Positions 1-7,424 of a stretch of 7,955 bases of DNA are shown piece after piece. The notes under the pieces are model-generated. The model was given only the letters and a program-made list of their open reading frames with translations, was not told the origin of the DNA and did not search any database. Position 1 is the first letter of the stretch, and each line of letters opens with the position of its first letter. The DNA comes from Candidatus Fonsibacter sp. Lineage in GTDB: Bacteria > Pseudomonadota > Alphaproteobacteria > Pelagibacterales > Pelagibacteraceae. The DNA is taken from positions 1 to 7,955 of the forward strand of contig JALRAW010000008.1 of NCBI GenBank assembly GCA_023257975.1. Direction: 5' to 3'. Made by a program: the position numbers and the translations under genes.

Positions 1-1736
1 ATATCTTCAATAACAAATTCAATAACTCTTTGTTTATTCCAATCATTACAACTTAGTTTTCCAGCTATATGGAATTTATGATTTTTAAAATTTTTTAGAT
101 AATCAATTATTTTTTCTTTATTATTTTTAAAACAAATTCCATGTAAATAAAGACCGCTACTATTTTTAAATATAACTTTTAATAAAAAATCATTTTCAAA
201 GTTTATTTTAATTAATGATAAATCTTCCACAATAAATCTAGGCTCAGAATTTCCTGATCCAAACGGTCCTAATTTACTTACTTCTTCATAAGTTTTTTCA
301 TTAACAGCATTAGCTGATAAAATACTATCAATCTCTATAAAGTTATTTGGAATAAAATTTGGTTTTAACGATTTAAATTTAGATATTAAAAAATTTTTAA
401 GATCATTTATTTTGCCCTCTTCAATACTAAAACCGGCAGCCATCTTATGACCTCCTCCCTTTATAAGAATTCCATTCTGTTTAGCTGCTAAAATAGCAAG
501 GCCAATATCAAATCCAAAAACAGATCTACAGGACCCTTTTGCAATATTTTTTGTAGATGAAATAACTATGGTAGGTTTAAAAAATTTTTCTTTAATTCTG
601 CTAGCAATAATACCAATTAATCCTTCGTGCCAAAACTTATTCGCTACCACTATTACTTCATTATTATTTTCTTTTTCTGCAAGTAAATAAGCCTCATTTA
701 AAATATCTTCCTCTATCGTTTTTCTTTTTTTATTTAATGAATCTAAGGTTGTTGCTATCTCATAACTTTTCTTTGGATCATCAGATGTTAGCAAATTTGC
801 ACCAAGATCAGATTGGCCTATTCTTCCACCGGCATTGATTCTAGGTCCTAATAAAAAACCAATATGATAAGTATCAGGACTTTCTTTTATGTCAGAGACA
901 TCTATTAAAGTTTTTATTCCTAAGTTTTTTCTCTTCTTTAATATTTGTATTCCTTGATAAACAAAGGCTCTATTTAGATTGATTAAAGGAACGACATCGC
1001 AAATTGTTCCTAAAGCAACTAAATCTAAATAATCATATAAATCTGGCTCATTAATATTTTTATCTTTATAAAATTTACTTTCTCTAAGTGTGCGATTCAA
1101 GGCGACAATAAATAAAAAAGAAACACCAGCTGCACATAAATAACCAAGATTCGATTTATCATCTATTTGATTAGGGTTTACTAAGGCTTTACATTTAGGA
1201 AGTTTAATTTCTGCTTGATGGTGATCAATAACAAGAACATCAATGTTATTAGTATTAGCATATTCAAGAGCTTCAAAAGATGTAGTTCCACAATCAACGG
1301 TAATTAAAAATTCACCTTTTTTCTCAATAATATTCTTTAATGAATTTATAGATGGACCGTAACCATCAATCTGACGGTCTGGAATATAAATAAAATAGTT
1401 AGAGTGTATATTTTTTAAAAAATTTACAATAAGCGCTGTAGAGGAAGCGCCATCCACGTCATAGTCACCTAAAATGCAAATCCTTTTATTTTCTTTAATA
1501 GCTTTAATAAGAGCATCCACAGCAAGATCCATGTCTTTTAAAACACTTGGGTTTGGCATGAATTCTTTAATCTTAGGATTTAAATATGACTGACAGCTCT
1601 CAGGTGTAATTTTTCTAATCGATAAAAGTTTTGACAAAAAATTATCAATTCCAAACTTTTGAGAAATTTCTAATGCTAGGTTTTCGCTATAATTGGATAA
1701 AATCCATTCTTTACCAGTGATGGACTGGTATTTCAT
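1..1736 (-). CDS. recJ: RecJ single-strand-DNA-specific 5'-3' exonuclease, C-terminus cut by window edge
   Basis: This frame is open without a stop from an ATG at 1736-1734 to the left edge, giving 578 complete codons. RecJ proteins are usually about 560-600 residues, so little is missing. Visible motifs are GDYDVDGAS at residues 90-98 (DHH-family motif I, metal-binding aspartates), IDHHQAE at 170-176 (the DHH signature), RINAGGRIG at about 299-307, and GGGHKMAAGF at about 427-436 (DHHA1 domain). The rest of the C-terminal part fits the RecJ OB-fold region. RecJ degrades single-stranded DNA from 5' ends in recombination and mismatch or base-excision repair, in the cytoplasm. The start is set by a 4-nt ATGA overlap with the glpX stop, which suggests coupled translation; no Shine-Dalgarno is seen. 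The hom-glpX-recJ order is known in alphaproteobacteria. Identification is firm. Confidence 0.96.
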   Translation of the reverse strand, partial: MKYQSITGKEWILSNYSENLALEISQKFGIDNFLSKLLSIRKITPESCQSYLNPKIKEFMPNPSVLKDMDLAVDALIKAIKENKRICILGDYDVDGASSTALIVNFLKNIHSNYFIYIPDRQIDGYGPSINSLKNIIEKKGEFLITVDCGTTSFEALEYANTNNIDVLVIDHHQAEIKLPKCKALVNPNQIDDKSNLGYLCAAGVSFLFIVALNRTLRESKFYKDKNINEPDLYDYLDLVALGTICDVVPLINLNRAFVYQGIQILKKRKNLGIKTLIDVSDIKESPDTYHIGFLLGPRINAGGRIGQSDLGANLLTSDDPKKSYEIATTLDSLNKKRKTIEEDILNEAYLLAEKENNNEVIVVANKFWHEGLIGIIASRIKEKFFKPTIVISSTKNIAKGSCRSVFGFDIGLAILAAKQNGILIKGGGHKMAAGFSIEEGKINDLKNFLISKFKSLKPNFIPNNFIEIDSILSANAVNEKTYEEVSKLGPFGSGNSEPRFIVEDLSLIKINFENDFLLKVIFKNSSGLYLHGICFKNNKEKIIDYLKNFKNHKFHIAGKLSCNDWNKQRVIEFVIED

Positions 1737-2680
1737 ATTTTAAATTTATTTATAATTTTTTTATTAAGTTTAGATGCGTGATGCAAAACGTAGGTTTCTG
1801 ATTGATAAAAACCATTATCTAAAATCTTAATCCCTTGAAGCAAATCTCCACCGGTTACCCCAGTTGCACAAAATAAAACATCATCTTTTACAATGTCGTT
1901 AATATAATATTTCTTTTTCAAATCTTTTATTCCCATTTTTTTAGCCTTATCAATTTCATGTTCATTACTTAAAACTAATCTTGCCTGAAACTGCCCTCCT
2001 AAACATTTAATTGCAGCAGCAGCAAGGACACCCTCTGGTGCTCCTCCTATGCCTAAATATATATCTACTTTAAATTCCTCAATACCTGCATAAATAGCTC
2101 CAGCCACATCTCCATCTGAAATAAATTTAATTTTAGTACCCAGTTGTTTAGCATCTTTAACTATATGATCATGTCTTTCTCTTTCTAAGAGGCAGATAGT
2201 CAATTTATCGGGCGTTGTATTTTTAAAATCAGCTAAATTTTTAAGATTTTTTGATATTCCAAAATCAAGATCGATTACTCCTTCTTTAATATTTTTTCCA
2301 ACAGCAATTTTTTCCATATAAGTATCTGGAGCATGCAAGAGATTATTTTTTTTAGATACTGCAAGAACTGACATTGCATTTGGTAAATTTTTAGCAGTTA
2401 AATTTGTCCCCTCCAATGGATCAACGGCTATATCAAGTTCTTCCCCCACTCCTGTCCCGACTAATTCATTAATATAAAGCATTGGGGCCTCATCCATCTC
2501 ACCCTCTCCTATGACAATTTTTCCTTTCATAGGGATATTATTAAGGAAAAGTCTCATCTTATCGACTGCAGCTTGATCTGCAGCAATTTTATCACCTTTA
2601 CCTTTTAATAATGATGATGCGTAAGCAGCTTCGCTAGTGGTTTTTACAAATAAATCTACAAAACCATCGTCGATAATCAT
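1733..2680 (-). CDS. glpX: Class II fructose-1,6-bisphosphatase (GlpX)
   Basis: This 315-residue protein is full length for the GlpX family. It removes the 1-phosphate of fructose 1,6-bisphosphate to give fructose 6-phosphate, the committed step of gluconeogenesis. Motifs fit the metal- and substrate-binding site: an acidic region around D35 (KIAADQAAVDKMR), GEGEMDEAP at 58-66, DPLEGT at 87-92 (metal ligands D87 and E90 by family analogy), a conserved SDGDVAGAI segment at 188-196, GGAPEG at 212-217 with E216, and ATGVTGGDLL near 272-281. Its ATG overlaps the hom stop by 4 nt (ATGA), and its TGA overlaps the recJ ATG in the same way, so the three genes form a tightly coupled unit. In some cyanobacteria and alphaproteobacteria GlpX also acts on sedoheptulose 1,7-bisphosphate; that cannot be judged here. 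No defects are seen. Confidence 0.96.
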   Translation of the reverse strand: MIIDDGFVDLFVKTTSEAAYASSLLKGKGDKIAADQAAVDKMRLFLNNIPMKGKIVIGEGEMDEAPMLYINELVGTGVGEELDIAVDPLEGTNLTAKNLPNAMSVLAVSKKNNLLHAPDTYMEKIAVGKNIKEGVIDLDFGISKNLKNLADFKNTTPDKLTICLLERERHDHIVKDAKQLGTKIKFISDGDVAGAIYAGIEEFKVDIYLGIGGAPEGVLAAAAIKCLGGQFQARLVLSNEHEIDKAKKMGIKDLKKKYYINDIVKDDVLFCATGVTGGDLLQGIKILDNGFYQSETYVLHHASKLNKKIINKFKI

Positions 2681-3984
2681 AATTTTTTTTCATTTCTAAT
2701 TCTGATCATCGTAATTTTTTTACTTATAAATTTTTCTTTAGAAATTTTCTTTAACGCTAATTTCATATCCTTCTCTTTAGCATTATGAGTAATGATAACT
2801 AAATTAGCAAATTTCGCGTTACTTAAGGGCTGTTGCAATATGCTTTGTATAGAAATTTTATGTGATGATAAAATTGATGTAATTTTAGATAAAACACCCG
2901 GTTTATCTTTAACAACTATTCTTAAATAAAATTTACAAATGTGATTATTAAAATCAAACATTTTAAACTCTTTTGCATCAGAGTGATTAAAACCAAATGG
3001 TAGGGTTATATTTCCTTTAAGAATTGAATTTAAATCAGAAATGATAGATGAAGTAGTTGGACCTTTGCCAGCACCAAGACCTTGATAAACTATTTTGCCA
3101 ACTGGATTGCCCTCAACCATTATTGCATTATTGGCCCCATTGATTTTTGCAAGATCAGAATCTTTTGAAATTAAACAAGGGTGAACTCTTTGCTTAATTT
3201 TATTATCAATGATTTCAGAAATTCCAAGAAGTTTTATCTTGTATTTAAATTTATGAGCATACTCAACATCTTCTAGATCAATCTGCTCAATTCCCTCTGT
3301 TAAGAAACTCTTGTTGATTATTTTAGTTTTAAAACACAATGCACTTAATATTGATATTTTGGATTTAACATCATCTCCATTAAGATCAAGTTTAGGATTT
3401 GTTTCAGCATAACCAAGTTTTTGTGCATTTAGCAAAATCTCTTTAAAACTTTTTTTAGTTCTTTCTATTTCAGTTAAAATAAAATTTGTTGTTCCATTTA
3501 ATATTCCATAAATATGAAATAATTTATTACCTACTAAACTTTCTTTTATAGACTTGATTATAGGTATTCCACCGCCGACAGATGCTTCAAATAATAAATT
3601 TACTGAATTTTTTTCTGCAATTTTTGCAAGTTCATTGCCATGTTTAAATATTAAAGCTTTATTAGCTGTAACGAAATGTTTGTTATTGTTTAATGTCGCA
3701 AATGCTAATTTTTTAGCTACACCATCAGCTCCACCAATTAACTCAATAATAATATCTACGTCATCTTTTTTAACTAACGCTAAAGGATTTTTAACCCACA
3801 TTTTTTTTGGAATGCTAAATCCTCTTTTCTTATTAATCGTTTTAGCGGAAATATATTTTATTTGGTAAGTTGAATTTGTATTTGTTTCGATAACTTTCTT
3901 ATTCTTAACTAGATGTCTGTAAACCTCTGAACCAATATTTCCAAGACCGACAATTGCAATATTATAATTATCTTTAAAATTCAT
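2677..3984 (-). CDS. hom: Homoserine dehydrogenase with C-terminal ACT domain
   Basis: This 435-residue enzyme reduces aspartate semialdehyde to homoserine with NAD(P)H, the branch leading to threonine, methionine and isoleucine. The N-terminal Rossmann fold carries GLGNIG at 13-18. A conserved TANKAL lies at 106-111 and GILNGTTNFIL at 160-170. The catalytic-domain signature GYAETNPKLDLNGDD starts at 191, with the conserved lysine region at 207-209, and GLGAGKGPT lies at 302-310. An ACT domain (about 352-425, with VVKDKPGVLSKITSIL) follows, as in the monofunctional, threonine-inhibited Hom proteins of many bacteria, so feedback control by threonine is likely but inferred. There is no aspartokinase domain. 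The start codon shares one base with the argC stop (TAATG), and an AGGA lies 8 nt upstream of it, one of the few Shine-Dalgarno-like sites in this operon. The stop overlaps glpX. Confidence 0.96.
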   Translation of the reverse strand: MNFKDNYNIAIVGLGNIGSEVYRHLVKNKKVIETNTNSTYQIKYISAKTINKKRGFSIPKKMWVKNPLALVKKDDVDIIIELIGGADGVAKKLAFATLNNNKHFVTANKALIFKHGNELAKIAEKNSVNLLFEASVGGGIPIIKSIKESLVGNKLFHIYGILNGTTNFILTEIERTKKSFKEILLNAQKLGYAETNPKLDLNGDDVKSKISILSALCFKTKIINKSFLTEGIEQIDLEDVEYAHKFKYKIKLLGISEIIDNKIKQRVHPCLISKDSDLAKINGANNAIMVEGNPVGKIVYQGLGAGKGPTTSSIISDLNSILKGNITLPFGFNHSDAKEFKMFDFNNHICKFYLRIVVKDKPGVLSKITSILSSHKISIQSILQQPLSNAKFANLVIITHNAKEKDMKLALKKISKEKFISKKITMIRIRNEKKL

Positions 3985-5015
3985 TATTCTAATCCTACAG
4001 TTTCTTTCAAACCTAATCTTATATTCATATTTTGAACTGCCTGTCCTGCAGCTCCTTTAACTAAATTATCAATAGAACTTACAATAATTAATTGATTTTT
4101 ATATCTTCCTGGAAAAATATTAATATTACAATTGTTAGTATTATTAACATTATTTGTATTTACAAATTTTCCATATGGTAAAATTTTCACGAAATTACTG
4201 TTCTTATAAAATTTAGTTAAATATTGATGAATTTTTTTAACATTCATATTCTTGTTAAGATCAGCATATATGGTTGTTACTATTCCTCTAAAAGTTGGAA
4301 TAAGATGTGGAGTAAATTCAATTTTTAAATTACCAGAAACTTTTCCAAACAATTTTAAACCCTGATCGATTTCAGGCATATGTCTATGATGGCCAACTCC
4401 ATAAACTGCAATATTTTTATTAATATTAGGATAAAGCTTTTTATCAGCAGTTTTTTTCCCCGCTCCTGAATAACCAGATTTAGAATCTATAATTATTTTT
4501 GAAGTTTTAATTATTTTTTTCAATAATAAAGGAATTAGCGCTAACTGAGCTGAAGTTGGATAACACCCAGGACAAGATATTATATTACTTTTTTCAATAT
4601 CATTTTTTGCAAATTCAGACAGACCATAAACTGAATATTTTTGATTATCGGCCGCATAATGTTTAAGGCCATACCATTTTTCGTATACTTTAATGTCTGA
4701 AAATCTAAAATCTGCTGATAAATCGATTAAAATATGATGGGGAGAAATATTATTAGATAATAACTGCGCTTCCCCATGTGGGAGTGCTGAAAAAATTATA
4801 TCAACATCATTCAAATCAGCTTTTTTAATATCAGAGATTAATGGTAATTTTTTTTTAATTTTATTTTTTAAAAAAGAATTAATTGATTTTCCAATAGAAC
4901 CTCTTGAGCATAAGTATTTAAGATTAATGAATTTATGATTACTTAATATTTTAATAAGTTCTAAACCAACAAAACCTGAAGCTCCATTAATTAAAACGTT
5001 ATATTTTTCGGACAT
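3984..5015 (-). CDS. argC: N-acetyl-gamma-glutamyl-phosphate reductase (ArgC)
   Basis: This 343-residue protein is full length for ArgC. It uses NADPH to reduce N-acetyl-glutamyl phosphate to N-acetylglutamate semialdehyde in arginine synthesis. The N-terminal dinucleotide-binding motif is NGASGFVGLEL (10-20). The catalytic cysteine lies in SCPGCYPT (147-154, C151), and the active-site histidine region is GVGHHRHMPE (206-215). The SKSGYSGAGK segment (178-187) and the C-terminal GAAGQAVQNMN (321-331) are family hallmarks. A short Asn-rich stretch at about 287-298 lies in a normally variable part near the C-terminal end of the domain. The gene starts 57 nt after the rpsI stop and its stop shares a base with the hom start. 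No Shine-Dalgarno is visible. Location next to rpsI is known in several alphaproteobacteria. A second, unrelated argC tail occurs at 7127-7213. Confidence 0.96.
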   Translation of the reverse strand: MSEKYNVLINGASGFVGLELIKILSNHKFINLKYLCSRGSIGKSINSFLKNKIKKKLPLISDIKKADLNDVDIIFSALPHGEAQLLSNNISPHHILIDLSADFRFSDIKVYEKWYGLKHYAADNQKYSVYGLSEFAKNDIEKSNIISCPGCYPTSAQLALIPLLLKKIIKTSKIIIDSKSGYSGAGKKTADKKLYPNINKNIAVYGVGHHRHMPEIDQGLKLFGKVSGNLKIEFTPHLIPTFRGIVTTIYADLNKNMNVKKIHQYLTKFYKNSNFVKILPYGKFVNTNNVNNTNNCNINIFPGRYKNQLIIVSSIDNLVKGAAGQAVQNMNIRLGLKETVGLE

Positions 5016-5049
5016 GCACAGTATTTATAAGAAGTTGTAAATGACTTAA

Positions 5050-5065
5050 AGACTAAAATTAGTCT
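5050..5065 (-). promoter_or_regulatory. Small stem-loop between rpsI and argC
   Basis: On the minus strand, AGACTAA and TTAGTCT form a perfect inverted repeat 8 nt after the rpsI TAG, practically six pairs around a four-base loop, followed by only a short T-run (TTT before AAG). The stem is weak and AT-rich, so it may be a leaky terminator or an mRNA processing site separating the abundant ribosomal-protein message from the biosynthetic genes. This is the only gap longer than a few bases inside the operon between rplM and recJ. Function is inferred; a chance palindrome in AT-rich DNA is possible. Confidence 0.35.
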
Positions 5066-5072
5066 GAGTAGA

Positions 5073-5483
5073 CTATCGTTTAGAAAACTGAAATCTTCTT
5101 CGAGCTTTTCTCTGTCCGTATTTTTTTCTTTCAACTTTTCTTGAATCTCTTGTTAATAACTTTTCTTTTTTTAATGTTTTTCTCAATGTTCCATCTAAAG
5201 CAAATAATGCCTTAGATATGCCTAAAGACACAGCGCCCGCCTGACCGGTTAAACCACCACCTTTGACAGTACACATAACATCATATCCACCATTTTTATT
5301 AATACTATTAAATGGCTTCTCAATGCTTATTTGAAGAACAGGTCGTTTAAAATATTCGTTATATTTTTTTCCATTTACTAAAATAGCTCCTGAACCTTCT
5401 TTTAACCAAACACGTGCAATTGAACTTTTTCTTTTTCCAGTTGCATAAAATCTATTATTTGAAACAGCTAAACTCTGAACCAT
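5073..5483 (-). CDS. rpsI: 30S ribosomal protein S9 (uS9)
   Basis: This 136-residue protein is full length. It is a small-subunit head protein whose basic C-terminal tail reaches toward the P-site tRNA. Hallmarks are [14 protein letters not shown] (13-26), the [12 protein letters not shown] segment (73-84), [20 protein letters not shown] (110-129), and the conserved terminal QFSKR (132-136). The start ATG at 5483 lies two bases after the rplM stop, matching the near-universal rplM-rpsI pair. No Shine-Dalgarno is visible, as for most genes here, so translation is probably coupled to rplM. No anomalies are seen. Confidence 0.98.
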   Translation of the reverse strand: MVQSLAVSNNRFYATGKRKSSIARVWLKEGSGAILVNGKKYNEYFKRPVLQISIEKPFNSINKNGGYDVMCTVKGGGLTGQAGAVSLGISKALFALDGTLRKTLKKEKLLTRDSRKVERKKYGQRKARRRFQFSKR

Positions 5484-5485
5484 AA

Positions 5486-5941
5486 TTAATTTAAATAATT
5501 CTTTCTATTGATAGATTTAAAATCAAAATCTATCGCTTTTTGAGTTTCATGTGGATGTTTATCATCATTATAAACTTTCAAATTTCCAAGTTGTTTTCTG
5601 CCAAGCGGACCTTTCGGTAACATTCTTTTAACTGCTAATTTAATAATTCTTGAAGGATCTTTATCTAAAATTTTATCTGGTGTTGTTTCTTTAATACCGC
5701 CTGGATAGCCAGTATGTTTATAATAGATTTTTTTAGAAAATTTTTTCCCAGTAAATTTTATTTTTCTTGCATTCGTTACAATGACGAAATCTCCATCATC
5801 CATATTCGGAGTGTAACTTGTTTTTTTCTTTCCTCTTAAAATTTTAGTGATTTCAGAAGCTAGTCTGCCAACAATTAAATTTGTTGCATCAATCTTATAC
5901 CAATTTTTTTTAACTTCTTTTTTTTTTATAAATTCAGTCAT
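5486..5941 (-). CDS. rplM: 50S ribosomal protein L13 (uL13)
   Basis: This 151-residue protein is full length. It is a large-subunit protein that binds 23S rRNA early in assembly. Family hallmarks are [17 protein letters not shown] (13-29), [16 protein letters not shown] (36-51), [13 protein letters not shown] (55-67), [10 protein letters not shown] (73-82), [11 protein letters not shown] (105-115) and [11 protein letters not shown] (121-131). It is the first complete gene of the operon. The start is the only ATG that gives the full family N-terminus and is followed by a lysine-rich leader (residues 4-12). The sequence directly upstream of the ATG lacks a Shine-Dalgarno, but a plausible promoter lies 15-41 nt upstream. 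Confidence 0.98.
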   Translation of the reverse strand: MTEFIKKKEVKKNWYKIDATNLIVGRLASEITKILRGKKKTSYTPNMDDGDFVIVTNARKIKFTGKKFSKKIYYKHTGYPGGIKETTPDKILDKDPSRIIKLAVKRMLPKGPLGRKQLGNLKVYNDDKHPHETQKAIDFDFKSINRKNYLN

Positions 5942-5955
5942 AAAGGAACGGAATA

Positions 5956-5982
5956 AATATATTTTGGCTATAATTATGTCAA
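5956..5982 (-). promoter_or_regulatory. Putative sigma-70-type promoter upstream of rplM
   Basis: On the minus strand a perfect TTGACA (5982-5977) is followed after 15 nt by TATATT (5961-5956, five of six matches to TATAAT). It sits in the 61-nt gap between the ctaA stop and the rplM start, which is the expected place for the promoter of the ribosomal-protein operon. The spacer is two bases shorter than ideal. The perfect -35 box makes it more convincing than most TATA-like strings in such AT-rich DNA. Prediction only. Confidence 0.45.
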
Positions 5983-6002
5983 ATGGATTAAGGTAAATTT
6001 TA

Positions 6003-6095
6003 TTATTTTTGCAAGACAGATACTTGGTAAAACAGATAAATTATCGAAAATATTAAAAAAATCGATCCAAGTTGATGAAGACTAGCAAAGTATAT
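6003..6095 (-). pseudogene. ctaA: C-terminal fragment of COX15-type heme A synthase (CtaA)
   Basis: The last about 27 residues before the TAA at 6003-6005 begin ASLHQLGSIFLI and continue as one hydrophobic helix, then a short tail. This does not match any aminotransferase C-terminus, which is what precedes it in the same frame. It does match the final transmembrane helix of COX15/CtaA heme A synthases, whose conserved histidine sits in an L-H-Q context. COX15 is an inner-membrane enzyme converting heme O to heme A for cytochrome c oxidase. A ctaA/COX15 gene near rplM-rpsI is found in alphaproteobacteria as far as I recall, so this is probably the true upstream gene of the left-hand genome. 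Everything before it is missing because other DNA begins here. The identification rests on a short segment plus context. Confidence 0.65.
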
Positions 6096-7115
6096 TTTAA
6101 AATCATTCAACAGTACCTTGCGGACATCTTCTAGTCCCGACTCCATTTCAAAGCCAATCATTAATCCGCGTCCTCGAACTACTTTAACCCCCTTTGTGTT
6201 TTTTAAAGCATTGATTAAATATTTCCCTTTTTCTTCAGCAGCTTTTATTAAATGATCCTTTTGCATTACTTCAATCACAGCTAATGCAGCAGCGCATGCT
6301 AATGGATTTCCTCCAAAAGTAGTACCCAACATACCAAATTTTGCTTGAATATGAGGTGCTATCAAAATACCTCCGATAGGAAAGCCATTACCCATGCCTT
6401 TTGCCATAGCATAAATATCAGCATTCACACCTGCAAAATCATGTGCAAAAAATTTACCTGACCGGCCATAACCGCATTGCACGCTGTCTGCAATATATAC
6501 AGCACAGTAATCATCACAACATTTTCTGATTGCTTTTAAAAAAGCTTCACTTGCCTCATAAATTCCTGCAACTCCTTGTATACCTTCAATAATGACCGCT
6601 GCAATGGTTGAACCTTGTTCCGCAAAACAAGCTTGCAAAGCTGGTATATCATTGAAAGGTAAAAATATAATATGATCAGTTTCATTCACGGGAGCAACAA
6701 TATTTGGATTATCAGTAGCTGCTACTGCCAATGAAGTGCGTCCGTGGAAAGATTTCTTAAATGCAATAATTTTTTTTCTGCCTGTATGGAAAGATGCTAG
6801 TTTCAATGCATTCTCATTCGCTTCTGCTCCACTATTACATAAGAACAATTGAAAATCTTTTTTTCCGCTAATTTCATTCAAAGCAGTTGCAAGCTCTTCT
6901 TGAATTGGCATCACTACTGAATTAGAATAAAACGCAATGGCGTGCAATTGATCTTCGATACGCTTTACCCAATGAGGTTGTGTGTGACCAATGCTAATGA
7001 CTGCATGTCCACCATACATGTCTAAATATTCCTGCCCCTTATCGTCCCAAACGCGACTGCCTGCAGCTTTCGTAATGGTGATAGGATTTACAGGATAAAC
7101 GTTGAATAAAGACAT
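6003..7115 (-). CDS. argD: Acetylornithine aminotransferase (ArgD), 3' end replaced: chimeric ORF
   Basis: The ORF is 370 codons, but only residues 1 to about 341 (roughly 6093-7115) are aminotransferase. This is a class III, PLP-dependent enzyme converting N-acetylglutamate semialdehyde to N-acetylornithine (in some Bacteroidota the succinyl analogue). Seen are the start region YPVNPITITKAAG (7-19), FLCNSGAEANENALK (91-105), FHGRTSLAV (123-131), IIEGIQGVAGIY (175-186), IADSVQCGYGRSGKFFAHD (208-226) and PLP-lysine K239 in AMAKGMGNGFPIGG. The usual D-E-V-Q reads D-S-V-Q, which I believe is common in Bacteroidota homologues. The family normally continues after residue 341 with T-G-S-S and R-L-x-P-P-L; here that phosphate-contacting end is absent and a CtaA tail follows. 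It starts 11 nt after an argC stop, fitting an argC-argD operon. GC is visibly higher than to the left. As written the protein is very unlikely to exist. Confidence 0.9.
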   Translation of the reverse strand: MSLFNVYPVNPITITKAAGSRVWDDKGQEYLDMYGGHAVISIGHTQPHWVKRIEDQLHAIAFYSNSVVMPIQEELATALNEISGKKDFQLFLCNSGAEANENALKLASFHTGRKKIIAFKKSFHGRTSLAVAATDNPNIVAPVNETDHIIFLPFNDIPALQACFAEQGSTIAAVIIEGIQGVAGIYEASEAFLKAIRKCCDDYCAVYIADSVQCGYGRSGKFFAHDFAGVNADIYAMAKGMGNGFPIGGILIAPHIQAKFGMLGTTFGGNPLACAAALAVIEVMQKDHLIKAAEEKGKYLINALKNTKGVKVVRGRGLMIGFEMESGLEDVRKVLLNDFKIYFASLHQLGSIFLIFSIIYLFYQVSVLQK

Positions 7116-7126
7116 ATTGTTAGATT

Positions 7127-7213
7127 TTAAAAATAATTTGCTTTTAATTGTAAGCCTGCAGTTTCTTCAATTCCAAAAATCAAGTTCATATTTTGAACAG
7201 CTTGTCCAACTGC
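7127..7213 (-). pseudogene. argC: C-terminal fragment of a second, Bacteroidota-like ArgC
   Basis: The segment GQAVQNMNLIFGIEETAGLQ and the last six residues are a standard ArgC C-terminus, parallel to GQAVQNMNIRLGLKETVGLE at the end of the complete argC at 3984. It keeps the normal stop and is followed 11 nt later by argD, so this piece and argD are genuinely neighbours in one source genome, probably a Bacteroidota. Over 90 percent of the gene is missing; a tyrosinase-like N-terminus is fused in its place, in the same frame. Confidence 0.85.
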
Positions 7214-7423
7214 ACGACACAAATTCTTCAATTCGTCATCACTCAAATCATAAAAACTTTTACGAATTCTTTGTGGTTCATTTGTAAATTTAAATCTTTT
7301 ACCACCAAACGCAGGACCACAAGTAGGGTCATTTACAGGTTGTTTAGATGCTGCGTTTAAATTTAATCCAATCGTACTAGTAAGTAAACCAGACTTTAAA
7401 AAAGTTCTTCTTGTCGTATCCAT
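7127..7423 (-). CDS. Chimeric ORF: Tat-signal N-terminus of a probable tyrosinase joined to an ArgC tail
   Basis: The ORF is 98 codons from the ATG at 7423. Residues 1-25 form a twin-arginine signal: TRRTFLKS (4-11), then a hydrophobic stretch ending near NAAS. Residues about 28-73 include CGPAFGG and RIRKSFYDLSDDELKNLCRAV, which resembles the start of bacterial Tat-exported tyrosinases, copper enzymes oxidising phenols, where an R-x-S-x-x-L-S-x-x-E helix precedes the first copper site. No copper-binding histidines are present because the sequence switches at about residue 73 to the ArgC C-terminus. The signal is secure, the tyrosinase call moderate. The start lies one base after the stop of the small upstream ORF. 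The fused protein is not expected to be functional. Confidence 0.7.
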   Translation of the reverse strand: MDTTRRTFLKSGLLTSTIGLNLNAASKQPVNDPTCGPAFGGKRFKFTNEPQRIRKSFYDLSDDELKNLCRAVGQAVQNMNLIFGIEETAGLQLKANYF

Positions 7424-7424
7424 A

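Noticed and set aside
3554..3868. Plus-strand ORF of 104 codons inside hom
   Set aside because: It is wholly antisense to a well-supported homoserine dehydrogenase, has no recognisable domain or start signal, and its hydrophobic look comes from reading the complement of conserved codons.
5942..5955. Shine-Dalgarno-like AAAGGA next to the rplM start
   Set aside because: The purine-rich string is on the plus strand; on the coding minus strand it reads TTCCTTT and cannot pair with 16S rRNA as a ribosome site.
6003..7115. A natural membrane-anchored aminotransferase
   Set aside because: The enzyme lacks its normal C-terminal substrate-contacting end, and the helix matches CtaA, which is expected next to rplM; a chimera explains both facts.
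7102..7287. Plus-strand ORF of 61 codons
   Set aside because: It is antisense to the argC tail and tyrosinase leader, crosses a probable chimeric join, and has no family resemblance.
7127..7423. A novel small exported Tat protein
   Set aside because: The second part is a clear ArgC C-terminus in its native place before argD, so the signal peptide was joined to it artificially or by rearrangement.
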